This document shows, in pieces, positions 9,085 through 17,010 of a stretch of 43,889 nt of DNA. Made by a program: the position numbers and the translations under genes. The stretch is from UBA8524 sp964215915. GTDB taxonomy: Bacteria > Bacteroidota > Bacteroidia > UBA8524. The stretch's first letter is position 1. Each line of letters opens with the position of its first letter. The notes below the pieces were generated by a model. The model was not told where the DNA came from. It searched no databases and saw only the letters and a program-made list of their open reading frames with translations. The DNA lies in NCBI GenBank assembly GCA_964215915.1, contig CAXPEB010000103.1, positions 1 through 43,889 of the forward strand, read 5' to 3'.

Positions 9085-10104
9085 TTATTGATTCTGTTCA
9101 GCTGCATTATATATGCGCCTGATAATATCCACGACTTTCAGTCCCTCTGCACCGCCCGTGGCAATTTCTGTCTTCCCTTGTATGGCCTGAATAGCGTTTT
9201 CTATGACATGGATATGATTGGCTGCACTTCCCTGGAAGGCTCCGTAATCATTCGGAGGGCCCGAAGTATCCAATTCGGGTAACTCGTAGTTGCGGATATG
9301 GCAATATTCCACCTTATCCATATACTGCCCACCGATTCGGAACGAACCAAACTCACCAATGACAGTCATGCTGCTTTCCATATTCTTGTCGAAAACAGAG
9401 GTGCTGAATTGCAGCGTACCCACTCCTCCGTTGACAAAATCAAATTGTACCGATCCGCTGTCCGAAAACTCCGTTATGCCCTGATGGTTATGGTTGTACA
9501 GCCGGGTATCAATATTCTGTATATCGCCAAATACCCAGTACATCACATCTATAAAATGAGAGAATTGAGTGAATAAGACCCCTCCATCCCATTCAAGGCT
9601 CCCTCTCCAGTTAATCTCCGATTTAGCCTCATTCCGGTAATACCGTTCATCTCGGTTCCAGAAACAACGGGTGTGAACCTCATAAATCTTTCCAAGCCTG
9701 CCTGAGGTTATTAGTTCTTTCATCCAAACGGAAGGCGGTGAGTACCTGTTCTGCTTCACCACAACAACCATTTTTCCGCACTCTTCGGCAACTTCAATCA
9801 CACTGGCACATTCTGCCGTGGTCAGCCCCATAGGCTTTTCAATGATCACATGCATTCCTTCCCGCAAGCATTGAACAGCCGTTGAACAATGTAACCCGTT
9901 GGGCAAAGCAATTACCGCTATATCCGCTTGGTTACCCTTTGATTTCCAATCTGTAAAACTTTCAAAAGTGAGTTGGGCCAGTTCTGTTTTTTTTGTCGGG
10001 TCTTTATCGATTATCCCAGCCAGAGTGGCTTCCTGATGGGCCATAATAATGGATGTGTGACGTTTACCTATGTGACCGTAGCCGAATACCAGGAAGCGAA
10101 TCAT
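9085..10104 (-). CDS. Gfo/Idh/MocA-family NAD(P)-dependent oxidoreductase
   Basis: This 339-residue enzyme has an N-terminal Rossmann fold with the GYGHIGKRH motif near residues 8-16 and the family EKP motif (VIIEKPMGLT) at about residues 90-99, followed by the alpha/beta C-terminal domain. Members oxidise or reduce sugars or sugar nucleotides. The exact substrate is not evident. Its location between a flippase and the PAPS genes suggests sugar-nucleotide metabolism for surface glycans. It is 49 bp upstream of, and in the same direction as, nothing closely coupled: the DUF2490 stop lies at 10154, so it could be the last gene of the cysCDN transcript. Confidence 0.88.
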   Translation of the reverse strand: MIRFLVFGYGHIGKRHTSIIMAHQEATLAGIIDKDPTKKTELAQLTFESFTDWKSKGNQADIAVIALPNGLHCSTAVQCLREGMHVIIEKPMGLTTAECASVIEVAEECGKMVVVVKQNRYSPPSVWMKELITSGRLGKIYEVHTRCFWNRDERYYRNEAKSEINWRGSLEWDGGVLFTQFSHFIDVMYWVFGDIQNIDTRLYNHNHQGITEFSDSGSVQFDFVNGGVGTLQFSTSVFDKNMESSMTVIGEFGSFRIGGQYMDKVEYCHIRNYELPELDTSGPPNDYGAFQGSAANHIHVIENAIQAIQGKTEIATGGAEGLKVVDIIRRIYNAAEQNQ

Positions 10105-10135
10105 GACACGAAAATACGGATTTAGCCCATCTGTG

Positions 10136-10149
10136 CGGGGGAGACCCCG
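10136..10149. terminator. Short GC-rich hairpin after DUF2490 gene
   Basis: CGGGG, GAGA loop, CCCCG forms a perfect 5-bp stem between the DUF2490 stop and the next minus-strand gene. There is no T-tract, so it is at best a weak terminator or an attenuating structure. Confidence 0.25.
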
Positions 10150-10153
10150 GACT

Positions 10154-10819
10154 TCAGCTATTGCCGAATATCAAATGTCCTCTGAGGGCCAGGATACCGG
10201 GTTTGAATTTACCCTGCATAATTAGCATCGGACCAAACTCCAACTTCTTCAATGCATTCTTTTTCATGGGGAAACGGGCGAACAGCATTATTCTGTTCTG
10301 GTCATAGCGGTTGACCGAAACCGCATAACGATATTGGTGGAAATACTCGTCAGCAAGAAAAAGCGAGAAGGTTTTGAACGGCAGCGATACTCCGAGCAGG
10401 TAACGGAAACGCAATGCCGGTGTTGCATTTGAAAACGACCTTTCTTCCAGCATCACCCTCCAATGGCCTTCACAATGATTGAAATCCTGTTTTCCGGAAA
10501 GGCTGGCAAAGATTCGGTTCTCGTTTACAGCTGCAAAGAGCAGTTTTCCTTCCTGGTTGCGAACACTATGAAATAGCGCTGTCCCCCATTCGAATCTGAG
10601 GCTTTCTCCCAGACGATGAGCCGACCCTACACGGAACAGATATTGGAACATATCACCTGACCGGATAAAGGGTCTCAGGTCAGATTCACCGTAAATACTC
10701 CAGGATTTGTTCCACGTATGATCATAGCGGAAGCGCATCCATACCATATCCGGCTGAGCAAAAGCAAAACCTCCGTAAAGGAAGAATACAAACAAAACAA
10801 GGTGCCTTATTATTCTCAT
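10154..10819 (-). CDS. DUF2490 family exported protein
   Basis: This 221-residue protein has a clear signal peptide (MRIIRHLVLFVFFLYGG, cleavage after about AFAQ). The rest is rich in alternating aromatic and polar residues, as in an outer-membrane beta-barrel, with the opening DMVWMRFRYDHTWNKSW typical of DUF2490 proteins. The function of the family is not established. The start overlaps the cysN stop by 4 bases (ATGA), so it is translated with the sulfate-activation genes. That coupling is odd for an outer-membrane type protein and may hint at a role in sulfate uptake or sulfated-glycan export, which is inference only. Confidence 0.8.
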   Translation of the reverse strand: MRIIRHLVLFVFFLYGGFAFAQPDMVWMRFRYDHTWNKSWSIYGESDLRPFIRSGDMFQYLFRVGSAHRLGESLRFEWGTALFHSVRNQEGKLLFAAVNENRIFASLSGKQDFNHCEGHWRVMLEERSFSNATPALRFRYLLGVSLPFKTFSLFLADEYFHQYRYAVSVNRYDQNRIMLFARFPMKKNALKKLEFGPMLIMQGKFKPGILALRGHLIFGNS

Positions 10820-12084
10820 AGGATCATTCCTGCCGCAACCGTTTCGTTCGTCATTGCATCAATCAGAATGAGGCTGCCCGTATGCCGGTTTGAACGATAA
10901 GCATCAGCCGGTATTGGTTTACCGGTTTGTAACGTAGCACAGAAAATAGCATTCATTCCGATTTCTTTACCACTTTCTTCTTTTTCCAGTGTATTGATAT
11001 CAACCTGGTACCTGATCGCCCGGAACACACACTGCATCTCGGTGGTGGTATGTTTGAGAATATAGCGCTGCGAAAGATTGAGTGGCTTTTTATTGAACCA
11101 GCACATCATTACTTCCAGGTCACAGGTCAATTCGATTTTATTTCCGGGTTTGGAGATGAGGTCACCGCGTCCGATGGCAATATCGTCTTCCAAAGTCAGG
11201 GTGACAGACATCGGTGGGTATGCCTCCGGAACCCTCCTGTCACCCAACCATATTTGCCTTATCCTTGACCGGAATTCTCCCGGCTCGACCAGGATTTCGT
11301 CGCCTTCCCGAAAGATCCCACCGGCAATTCTTCCGGCATAGCCCCTGAAATCCGGAAATTCCGTGCCTTGAGGCCGGATCACGATCTGCACCGGAAACCG
11401 GGCGTCCCGAAGGTTCTCCTCGCTTCCCACATGAACGTTTTCAAGCGTATGCAAAAGGGTTGATCCTTCATACCAAGCCATTTTTTCCGACCGATAAACC
11501 ACGTTGTCTCCGTGTAATGCAGAAATTGGGATGAACCGAATGTCCTTCACTTCCAGCCTGGAGGCAAGCTCTTCATAAGCATGCACAACTTCCCTGAAGG
11601 GTTCCTGGTCATACCCTACCAGATCCATTTTGTTCACACAAACTACCAGGTGGGAAATCCGCAGTAAGGAAGCTATATAGCTATGCCTGCGGGTTTGTTC
11701 AAGTATGCCCTTTCGTGCATCAACCAGGATAAGCGCCAGGTTGGCCATAGAAGCTCCGGTAACCATATTCCGGGTATACTGCAAATGCCCCGGGGTATCT
11801 GAAAGGATAAACTTTCTATTCTCCGTAGAGAAATACCGGTAGGCTACATCAATGGTTATTCCCTGTTCTCGTTCCTCCTTAAGTCCGTCGGTAATCCCCG
11901 CAAAGTCAAGGTGTGACAGCCCTCTTTTTGTGCTGCTATCCGCCAAAATTTTAAGCTGATCCTCCAGGATAGAGTTGGTGTCGTAAAGCAGACGACCTAT
12001 CAGGGTACTCTTCCCGTCATCCACACTGCCTGCCACAGTGAAGCGCAATACCGAAATTTCCGTTAATGTATCGCCTGTCATCAA
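10816..12084 (-). CDS. cysN: Sulfate adenylyltransferase subunit 1 (GTPase)
   Basis: CysN is the GTPase subunit of ATP sulfurylase. With CysD it forms adenosine 5'-phosphosulfate (APS) from sulfate and ATP, driven by GTP hydrolysis. The 422-residue protein has a P-loop GSVDDGKS at 19-26, DTPGH at 96-100 and NKMD at 151-154, followed by elongation-factor-like beta-barrel domains. There is no C-terminal APS kinase fusion; that activity is supplied by the separate cysC. It is coupled to cysD upstream and to the DUF2490 gene downstream through 4-base overlaps. Confidence 0.96.
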   Translation of the reverse strand: MMTGDTLTEISVLRFTVAGSVDDGKSTLIGRLLYDTNSILEDQLKILADSSTKRGLSHLDFAGITDGLKEEREQGITIDVAYRYFSTENRKFILSDTPGHLQYTRNMVTGASMANLALILVDARKGILEQTRRHSYIASLLRISHLVVCVNKMDLVGYDQEPFREVVHAYEELASRLEVKDIRFIPISALHGDNVVYRSEKMAWYEGSTLLHTLENVHVGSEENLRDARFPVQIVIRPQGTEFPDFRGYAGRIAGGIFREGDEILVEPGEFRSRIRQIWLGDRRVPEAYPPMSVTLTLEDDIAIGRGDLISKPGNKIELTCDLEVMMCWFNKKPLNLSQRYILKHTTTEMQCVFRAIRYQVDINTLEKEESGKEIGMNAIFCATLQTGKPIPADAYRSNRHTGSLILIDAMTNETVAAGMIL

Positions 12085-12986
12085 AAATAGCCTTGTTTCT
12101 TTCTGTCTTCCATGGCGGTATCGGATCGCCAGTCATCTGTCCTGAATCCCCGCTCGGTTATGCGACTGGATGTAATTTCCCGAATAACTTCACCGGTAGT
12201 TCGGGCGTTGGACTCCACGGCACCGGTTACGAGCATATCTCCACAGGTTCGAAACCGAACGGAGAGTCTTCGCTTCTCCTCATTTTTTTCCAAACGCAGA
12301 AACTCATTCACAGCCAGGAGGGTTCCATTGCGTTCAATCACTTCTCTTTCATGGGCAAAATACAAAGAGGGCAGCGCTATGTTTTCCTCCTGAATATATT
12401 GCCAGATATCCAGTTCCGTCCAGTTGCTGAGCGGGAATATGCGAAAATGTTCTCCGTTATTTTTCCTGCCATTGAACAGATTCCATAATTCGGGTCTCTG
12501 GTTTTTAGGATCCCACTGTCCAAAGGCATCCCGGTGTGAAAAGAACCTTTCCTTTGCGCGCGCTTTTTCTTCATCTCTGCGAGCCCCACCCATACAGGCA
12601 TCAAAGCCGTGGGCTTCTATGGTATCCAGCAGGGTGATGCTTTGCAGTACATTCCGGTTTGCATTGGAGCCGGTTTCCTCCTGTGCCCGGCCCTGATCAA
12701 TCGAATCCTGAACCAACCCAACCACCAGTCTGACATCGAGTTGTCTGACAAAATCATCCCTAAAAGCTATGGTTTCCGGAAAATTATGACCGGTATCGAT
12801 ATGTACCAGAGGAACCGGGATCTTAGCAGGCCAAAATGCCTTTTTGGCAAGGTGAGTCAATACGATACTGTCTTTTCCCCCGGAAAACAGAATGGCAGGA
12901 TTCCCAAACTGCGCGCAGGCCTCACGAATCACATAAATGGATTCGGATTCCAGTTCCTGTAATTTTTTCAATTGATAACCGCTCAT
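12081..12986 (-). CDS. cysD: Sulfate adenylyltransferase subunit 2
   Basis: CysD is the catalytic ATP-pyrophosphatase subunit of ATP sulfurylase and works in complex with CysN. The 301 residues match the usual family length. The PP-loop SGGKDS lies at residues 35-40, and the C-terminal part ends with the typical basic segment EDRKKQGYF. The gene overlaps cysC upstream and cysN downstream by 4 bases each. Confidence 0.96.
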   Translation of the reverse strand: MSGYQLKKLQELESESIYVIREACAQFGNPAILFSGGKDSIVLTHLAKKAFWPAKIPVPLVHIDTGHNFPETIAFRDDFVRQLDVRLVVGLVQDSIDQGRAQEETGSNANRNVLQSITLLDTIEAHGFDACMGGARRDEEKARAKERFFSHRDAFGQWDPKNQRPELWNLFNGRKNNGEHFRIFPLSNWTELDIWQYIQEENIALPSLYFAHEREVIERNGTLLAVNEFLRLEKNEEKRRLSVRFRTCGDMLVTGAVESNARTTGEVIREITSSRITERGFRTDDWRSDTAMEDRKKQGYF

Positions 12987-13624
12987 AGTTGCAATTTGGG
13001 CAGGAGCATTTCCAGAATAAGCATCACAGACTCTTCCGGTGAATGTTGATCCGTTCGAAGATGCAATTCGGGTTGATGAGGTGCCTCGTATGGAGCATCA
13101 ATTCCCGTAAATTCAGTGATCTCGCCATTTCTGGCTTTGCGGTATAAGCCTTTGACATCCCGCTTTTCACATACCTCAAGGGGGCAATCCGTGAACACTT
13201 CCAAAAAGCGTTCGCCTCCAATGGTTTCTCTTGCCTGAAGGCGGTCCTTTCGGATAGGTGAGATAAGAGCGATGATAGTGATCAGTCCCGAATCATTCAT
13301 CATTTTGGCGACCTCGGAAACCCTCCGGATATTTTCCTGGCGATCTGCAGAACTGAAACCCAGGTCAGCACTAAGACCGCTTCGGAGGTTATCTCCATCG
13401 AGCACATAACTTCTGTACCCCAGTGCATACAAGTGGACATCCAGCGCCTGTGCCAGCGTGGATTTTCCTGAACCGGACAATCCGGTCAACCATACCGTAA
13501 CAGCCCTATGCCCATTGAGCTGCTGCCGTTCCCCGGGGCCGATTCTGTTTTTGAAAGGATGTATATGCTTTGGTTTATGCAAATTCCATTGATTAAAAAG
13601 TACAAAGTAAACAGAGGTACGCAT
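12983..13624 (-). CDS. cysC: Adenylylsulfate (APS) kinase
   Basis: CysC phosphorylates APS to PAPS, the donor for sulfotransferases and for some sulfate reductases. The 213-residue protein has the P-loop GLSGSGKST at 48-56, DGDNLRSGLSADLGFS for APS binding, and the GLYRKARNGEI...FTGID segment of the family. Compared with typical CysC the N-terminus has about 15-20 extra residues. An in-frame TTG near 13582 could be the real start, but the sequence does not decide this. It leads the coupled cysC-cysD-cysN operon and is divergent from xrtF. No PAPS reductase, sulfite reductase or sulfotransferase was recognised in this window. Confidence 0.95.
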   Translation of the reverse strand: MRTSVYFVLFNQWNLHKPKHIHPFKNRIGPGERQQLNGHRAVTVWLTGLSGSGKSTLAQALDVHLYALGYRSYVLDGDNLRSGLSADLGFSSADRQENIRRVSEVAKMMNDSGLITIIALISPIRKDRLQARETIGGERFLEVFTDCPLEVCEKRDVKGLYRKARNGEITEFTGIDAPYEAPHQPELHLRTDQHSPEESVMLILEMLLPKLQL

Positions 13625-13681
13625 ATCCTGCCAGTTTGCTTAGCTGAGATGTTTTTTTACGATGAACTTGCAGGATCGGGA

Positions 13682-13706
13682 CCGGTATAAGGGAGTATGA
13701 TACCGG
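13682..13706. promoter_or_regulatory. Inverted repeat in cysC/xrtF divergent intergenic region
   Basis: CCGGTAT at 13682-13688 and ATACCGG at 13700-13706 are exact inverted copies 11 bases apart. They lie in the 145-bp region between the divergent cysC and xrtF starts, a likely place for an operator. No known regulator consensus was recognised. Confidence 0.3.
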
Positions 13707-13769
13707 ATGAATTGTTGACTCATTCATTTTCATGATTGCCACAATGACGGCGATGAGATATATTCGGGC

Positions 13770-14354
13770 ATGGTTGGCTCTGACGGCATAAAAGCCCTGC
13801 TTCGGGAAAACAGACGGGTTCTGTATTTCCTATTACGCTTTGTCGGAGCTTTCGGTGTTTTGAGCATTTCATACGCGCTATGGCTTGACCGCTTCGGAGA
13901 CAACCCCGACCCATTTTCCTGGCTGGTCGGAAAGCATTTGAATTTGCTGTTCGGAGGCCGGTTGGAGCTCACTCCGATTCCCTATCACGCCGCAATCGAT
14001 GTTTCTTACGAGCATAGTTCGGCGGTAAGCCTGTTTGAAGGATGTAACGGAATAGCCGTTATGATCCTCTTTTTTGCTTTTGTCTTTGCTTTCAAAGGCC
14101 GGTGGGTCAATCTGCTTTGGTTTGTTCCTGCCGGATTTGTGGTCATTCACTTGTTCAACCTCGCCCGACTAGCTTTACTGATCAATCTGGCTCATGATAG
14201 TAGTCCATTGTTTCATTTTATGCATAAGTACTTATTTTCCCTGATCATCTATGCCGTGGTTTTCGGGTTATGGGTTATCTGGGTGAAATGGGCCCGGGGA
14301 AGCGTATCGGGGGAACAGGAATACAAGGACAAACATGTCTCTGAAACTAAGTAA
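13770..14354 (+). CDS. xrtF: Exosortase family protein XrtF
   Basis: Exosortases are inner-membrane transpeptidase-like enzymes thought to cleave and anchor proteins that carry a C-terminal sorting signal, often in species that make exopolysaccharide. This 194-residue protein has several membrane helices and the three expected active-site residues: C92 in FEGCNGIAV, R133 in FNLARLAL, and a histidine at 149 or 152 in FHFMHKYLF. The short length and the adjacent partner gene fit the XrtF branch of Bacteroidota. The stop lies 20 bases inside the next gene, so the two are coupled. No protein with a matching exosortase sorting tail was seen in this window. Confidence 0.85.
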   Translation: MVGSDGIKALLRENRRVLYFLLRFVGAFGVLSISYALWLDRFGDNPDPFSWLVGKHLNLLFGGRLELTPIPYHAAIDVSYEHSSAVSLFEGCNGIAVMILFFAFVFAFKGRWVNLLWFVPAGFVVIHLFNLARLALLINLAHDSSPLFHFMHKYLFSLIIYAVVFGLWVIWVKWARGSVSGEQEYKDKHVSETK

Positions 14355-14778
14355 AACACAGCTGGTTTGGATAGGGCTCAGCGTTCTGGGATGGGGATAT
14401 GTGTATGTTTTCCAGGAGTTTGATTATACCCGTATGGAGTTCCGGTTCGGTCAATATGCCGAGGGAAGGATACCGGAAGGGGAAAACTGGCGTTTCGTCA
14501 TAAACAAAAGCGTACGGTTTCTCTTAAATGACCTGTTTTCTCTCTTGTTTATTTATGGATTGTTTAAAAAATCCACCTATGTCAAGGTCGGACTGGTGGT
14601 TATGAGTTTCGGACTCCTTATTCTGCTGCCACTCTACCTCCTTTTGGCTACTTTATATCGGGAATCAGCCTTTCACCTGTTGACCTTCCTGCATCGTCTA
14701 ACCATGAATCCCTGGTTGATGTTGTTATTGGTTCCCGCCTTTTTCTATTCTGAAACCAGAAAAAAATCGGATGATTAA
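14335..14778 (+). CDS. Exosortase F system-associated membrane protein
   Basis: This 147-residue protein has four probable membrane segments (about residues 8-25, 62-78, 83-106 and 115-139). Its position directly after and overlapping xrtF fits the small partner family found next to XrtF in flavobacteria. Its role is not established; it may help XrtF bind or process substrates. Its TAA stop shares the palindrome TTAA with the stop of the convergent membrane protein gene. Confidence 0.8.
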   Translation: MSLKLSKTQLVWIGLSVLGWGYVYVFQEFDYTRMEFRFGQYAEGRIPEGENWRFVINKSVRFLLNDLFSLLFIYGLFKKSTYVKVGLVVMSFGLLILLPLYLLLATLYRESAFHLLTFLHRLTMNPWLMLLLVPAFFYSETRKKSDD

Positions 14779-16325
14779 GGGCTCCAGGGCTTTACACCAT
14801 AGCTTTCGTGGGTTCTTTTAACTGTATCAGGCAAACACGGTAAGGGTGCATCTCCGCAATAAATACAATCGCCGGGGCGGTAATATGCTGAACCGGTATT
14901 AATGATCTTCTCGGCGTGGATCTCCGGATAGGGAACCGGAAAAAGAAGCTGTTCCGTTCCTGTCGGTTCCGAATCGACACAACTCACTTTCCGGAGCAAC
15001 CGGGTGCCGCGGGTATTTATCCAAATCTCCGAAAGGATACATAGCAACAGGATGACGGGAATCCGCCTCTCACTAACCCGGAAAATCTGCTGCCTATCCA
15101 TAAGACGCATACCTGCTATCAAAGGAATCCCCAGAAGAAAACGGTAATTCGGGGCAAGGAGAAACCACATTAACAGGCTGATTGCAAACCAAACACTCCA
15201 GAATGGAATATTCCGGGTTTTTTCTTTGCGATAGCTCCATACAAGAAAAAGTGTCGCTGCCAGGATCAGCACATTCATCCCTACTTTGTACGGCCTCAAT
15301 TCAAAAAGCAACCGGATCCTTTGCCCGAATGCCGGAGTTGCATTGCGCCAGCTTTCACCTGAAAACCCAAGTCCATATATTTCAGCCAGAACGCCATCCC
15401 TGAATTCCTGCAACATCGTATGGGGAAGGGTATGGGTAGTCTTTATCCAGGCGGAATCTACCGGGAAAAATAAATGGCCGGAAGTAACCTGATTCCTTGC
15501 CATCCATAAAAAAACAGCAAGAAGCGGAAGCCAGCTCAGGCGAATGAATTGCCGTGGCATTTTAAGCAACGGATAGCCCGCTACTAACAGCAAACTAACC
15601 CCGGTTGCTTTGAGGCCGACAACAACCGCTACGAGTATGGCCCATTCCGCAGCCGAGAGCCTGTTGTGGTTGATCACCACATAAATCGTAATAAGAACCA
15701 GGGGAAGATCAGGAGAAGGAGCGTTAAGAAATGGTGCGCATAGCAGGATTACGGGAATCAACCCAAACACAGAATGCCGGTTTTTCAGAGACTCCAGCAG
15801 GAATGCGGCTAATATGAGTCCGTTAAAGTTCCATACACGATCAGGACTGATGCCCGGCAGGTAAAAAACCGAGGCCAGCAGGTGCCAGGAAGAGGCCAGT
15901 CCGTATCGGATATTCCATTGCGAAAGACCCGGATTGATACCCTCCGTTGCAAACCATTTTATGGAGGGCAGGTAATACGAACTGTCATCATTAATCCAGA
16001 CGGGCAATACTCCGGGAATGTTACAAACCAGCAGGATCAGCACGAATACGCCCTTTTCCCGGCGGTTGAAATTACCTAACCCCAACCCTCTTTGGGAGAA
16101 CAATTCCCAAATAGCCAATGCTGTAACGGGAATCAACAGCATATTGAGCGGGAAAAACAAGCCCAGCATTTGTACGGCAAATAGCAGTATCCCCGTTCCG
16201 ATAATCAAATTACCGAATGGTCTGTCGGCACGGTGCAATTTCAACACGTGCGTTATGCGGACAGATGACAGCCACAAGACCAACCAGGAAATAATCAGGC
16301 TCAGCATATCTGAGAATTTCAACAA
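14775..16325 (-). CDS. Polytopic membrane protein, possible GT-C type or polymerase-like
   Basis: This 516-residue integral membrane protein has ten or more hydrophobic segments. A loop after the third or fourth helix contains NDDSSYYLPSIKWF; a DD-containing first large loop is a feature of lipid-linked sugar transferases of GT-C fold and of the LIC_10190-type membrane proteins, which it resembles in layout. I cannot assign a reaction. It is separated from the rest of the minus-strand locus by 109 bp, so it may have its own promoter, but its direction and position suggest it is part of the glycan locus. Confidence 0.65.
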   Translation of the reverse strand: MLKFSDMLSLIISWLVLWLSSVRITHVLKLHRADRPFGNLIIGTGILLFAVQMLGLFFPLNMLLIPVTALAIWELFSQRGLGLGNFNRREKGVFVLILLVCNIPGVLPVWINDDSSYYLPSIKWFATEGINPGLSQWNIRYGLASSWHLLASVFYLPGISPDRVWNFNGLILAAFLLESLKNRHSVFGLIPVILLCAPFLNAPSPDLPLVLITIYVVINHNRLSAAEWAILVAVVVGLKATGVSLLLVAGYPLLKMPRQFIRLSWLPLLAVFLWMARNQVTSGHLFFPVDSAWIKTTHTLPHTMLQEFRDGVLAEIYGLGFSGESWRNATPAFGQRIRLLFELRPYKVGMNVLILAATLFLVWSYRKEKTRNIPFWSVWFAISLLMWFLLAPNYRFLLGIPLIAGMRLMDRQQIFRVSERRIPVILLLCILSEIWINTRGTRLLRKVSCVDSEPTGTEQLLFPVPYPEIHAEKIINTGSAYYRPGDCIYCGDAPLPCLPDTVKRTHESYGVKPWSP

Positions 16326-16434
16326 AAGAATAAAATACTCCTTTCACAGGACTATTTCCCTGAACAAAAAGGAATATTTAACAAGAAAAGTTGGGGAAAG
16401 GAAAGAGTAGCCGGACAGAGAAAAGGAAGGGCTT
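16326..16434 (-). promoter_or_regulatory. Largest gap within the tight minus-strand cluster, possible promoter
   Basis: This 109-bp AT-rich gap separates the PglD-like gene from the membrane protein gene, while most other gaps in the locus are below 25 bp. It is the most likely place for an internal promoter or weak terminator. I found no clear Bacteroidota consensus or strong hairpin. Confidence 0.25.
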
Positions 16435-17010
16435 CTATACCTCAGACTGCAGTATCCGGCTTCCATCGGGGTAGCGGGTCGCTTTTGTCAGGGCCACATT
16501 GGAAGCCAGGTAACAACAAGGGCCTAGCTCAGCACCGCCGGTGATACGTGACCCCGGCATCAGAACCGAATGGCTGCCTACCCGGGTATCGTGATGAAGG
16601 CTGCTACCTGTATGGACAAGCACGTTTTCGCCCAAAACGATGTCGGTACTCAAAAAGGCAAAAGGCAGGATGATCGTTCCGGGACCCAGGTTGACCCGGG
16701 CCGGATCAACAATCAATGCCTGGGGATGAACAAAGCTGAACCAGTTTCTCTGGCCGGCAGATTCCAGTTGGAGATACAGTTTCCTGCGGATCTCCGGATT
16801 ACCCAGGGCAATTAACAGGGGAACACCGGAATTGGAGTGTTGCAGGTCGGTAGTATTTCCCAGCACCTTCCACCTACCAACGGTTTGTATAGCCGGGTAG
16901 GCATCATCCCAAAACCCGGAAACCCTCAGTTCTTTGGTTTGCTCCAGGACAGAAGCCAGCTCCCGGCCCAGCCCACCTGCTCCGATCAACTGTACCTCAG
17001 TTAAGGGCAT
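16435..17010 (-). CDS. PglD/NeuD-like sugar O- or N-acyltransferase
   Basis: This 191-residue enzyme has the two-part layout of PglD and NeuD proteins: an N-terminal Rossmann-like nucleotide-sugar binding part (LIGAGGLGRELASVLE, residues 8-23) and a C-terminal left-handed beta-helix of hexapeptide repeats. The SLHHDTRVG segment supplies the catalytic histidine expected in this family. It probably moves an acetyl group from acetyl-CoA to an amino sugar or nonulosonate. The start overlaps the stop of the WecA-like gene by 14 bases. PglD-type proteins often act with a neighbouring initiating sugar-phosphate transferase, which fits the position here. Confidence 0.85.
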   Translation of the reverse strand: MPLTEVQLIGAGGLGRELASVLEQTKELRVSGFWDDAYPAIQTVGRWKVLGNTTDLQHSNSGVPLLIALGNPEIRRKLYLQLESAGQRNWFSFVHPQALIVDPARVNLGPGTIILPFAFLSTDIVLGENVLVHTGSSLHHDTRVGSHSVLMPGSRITGGAELGPCCYLASNVALTKATRYPDGSRILQSEV

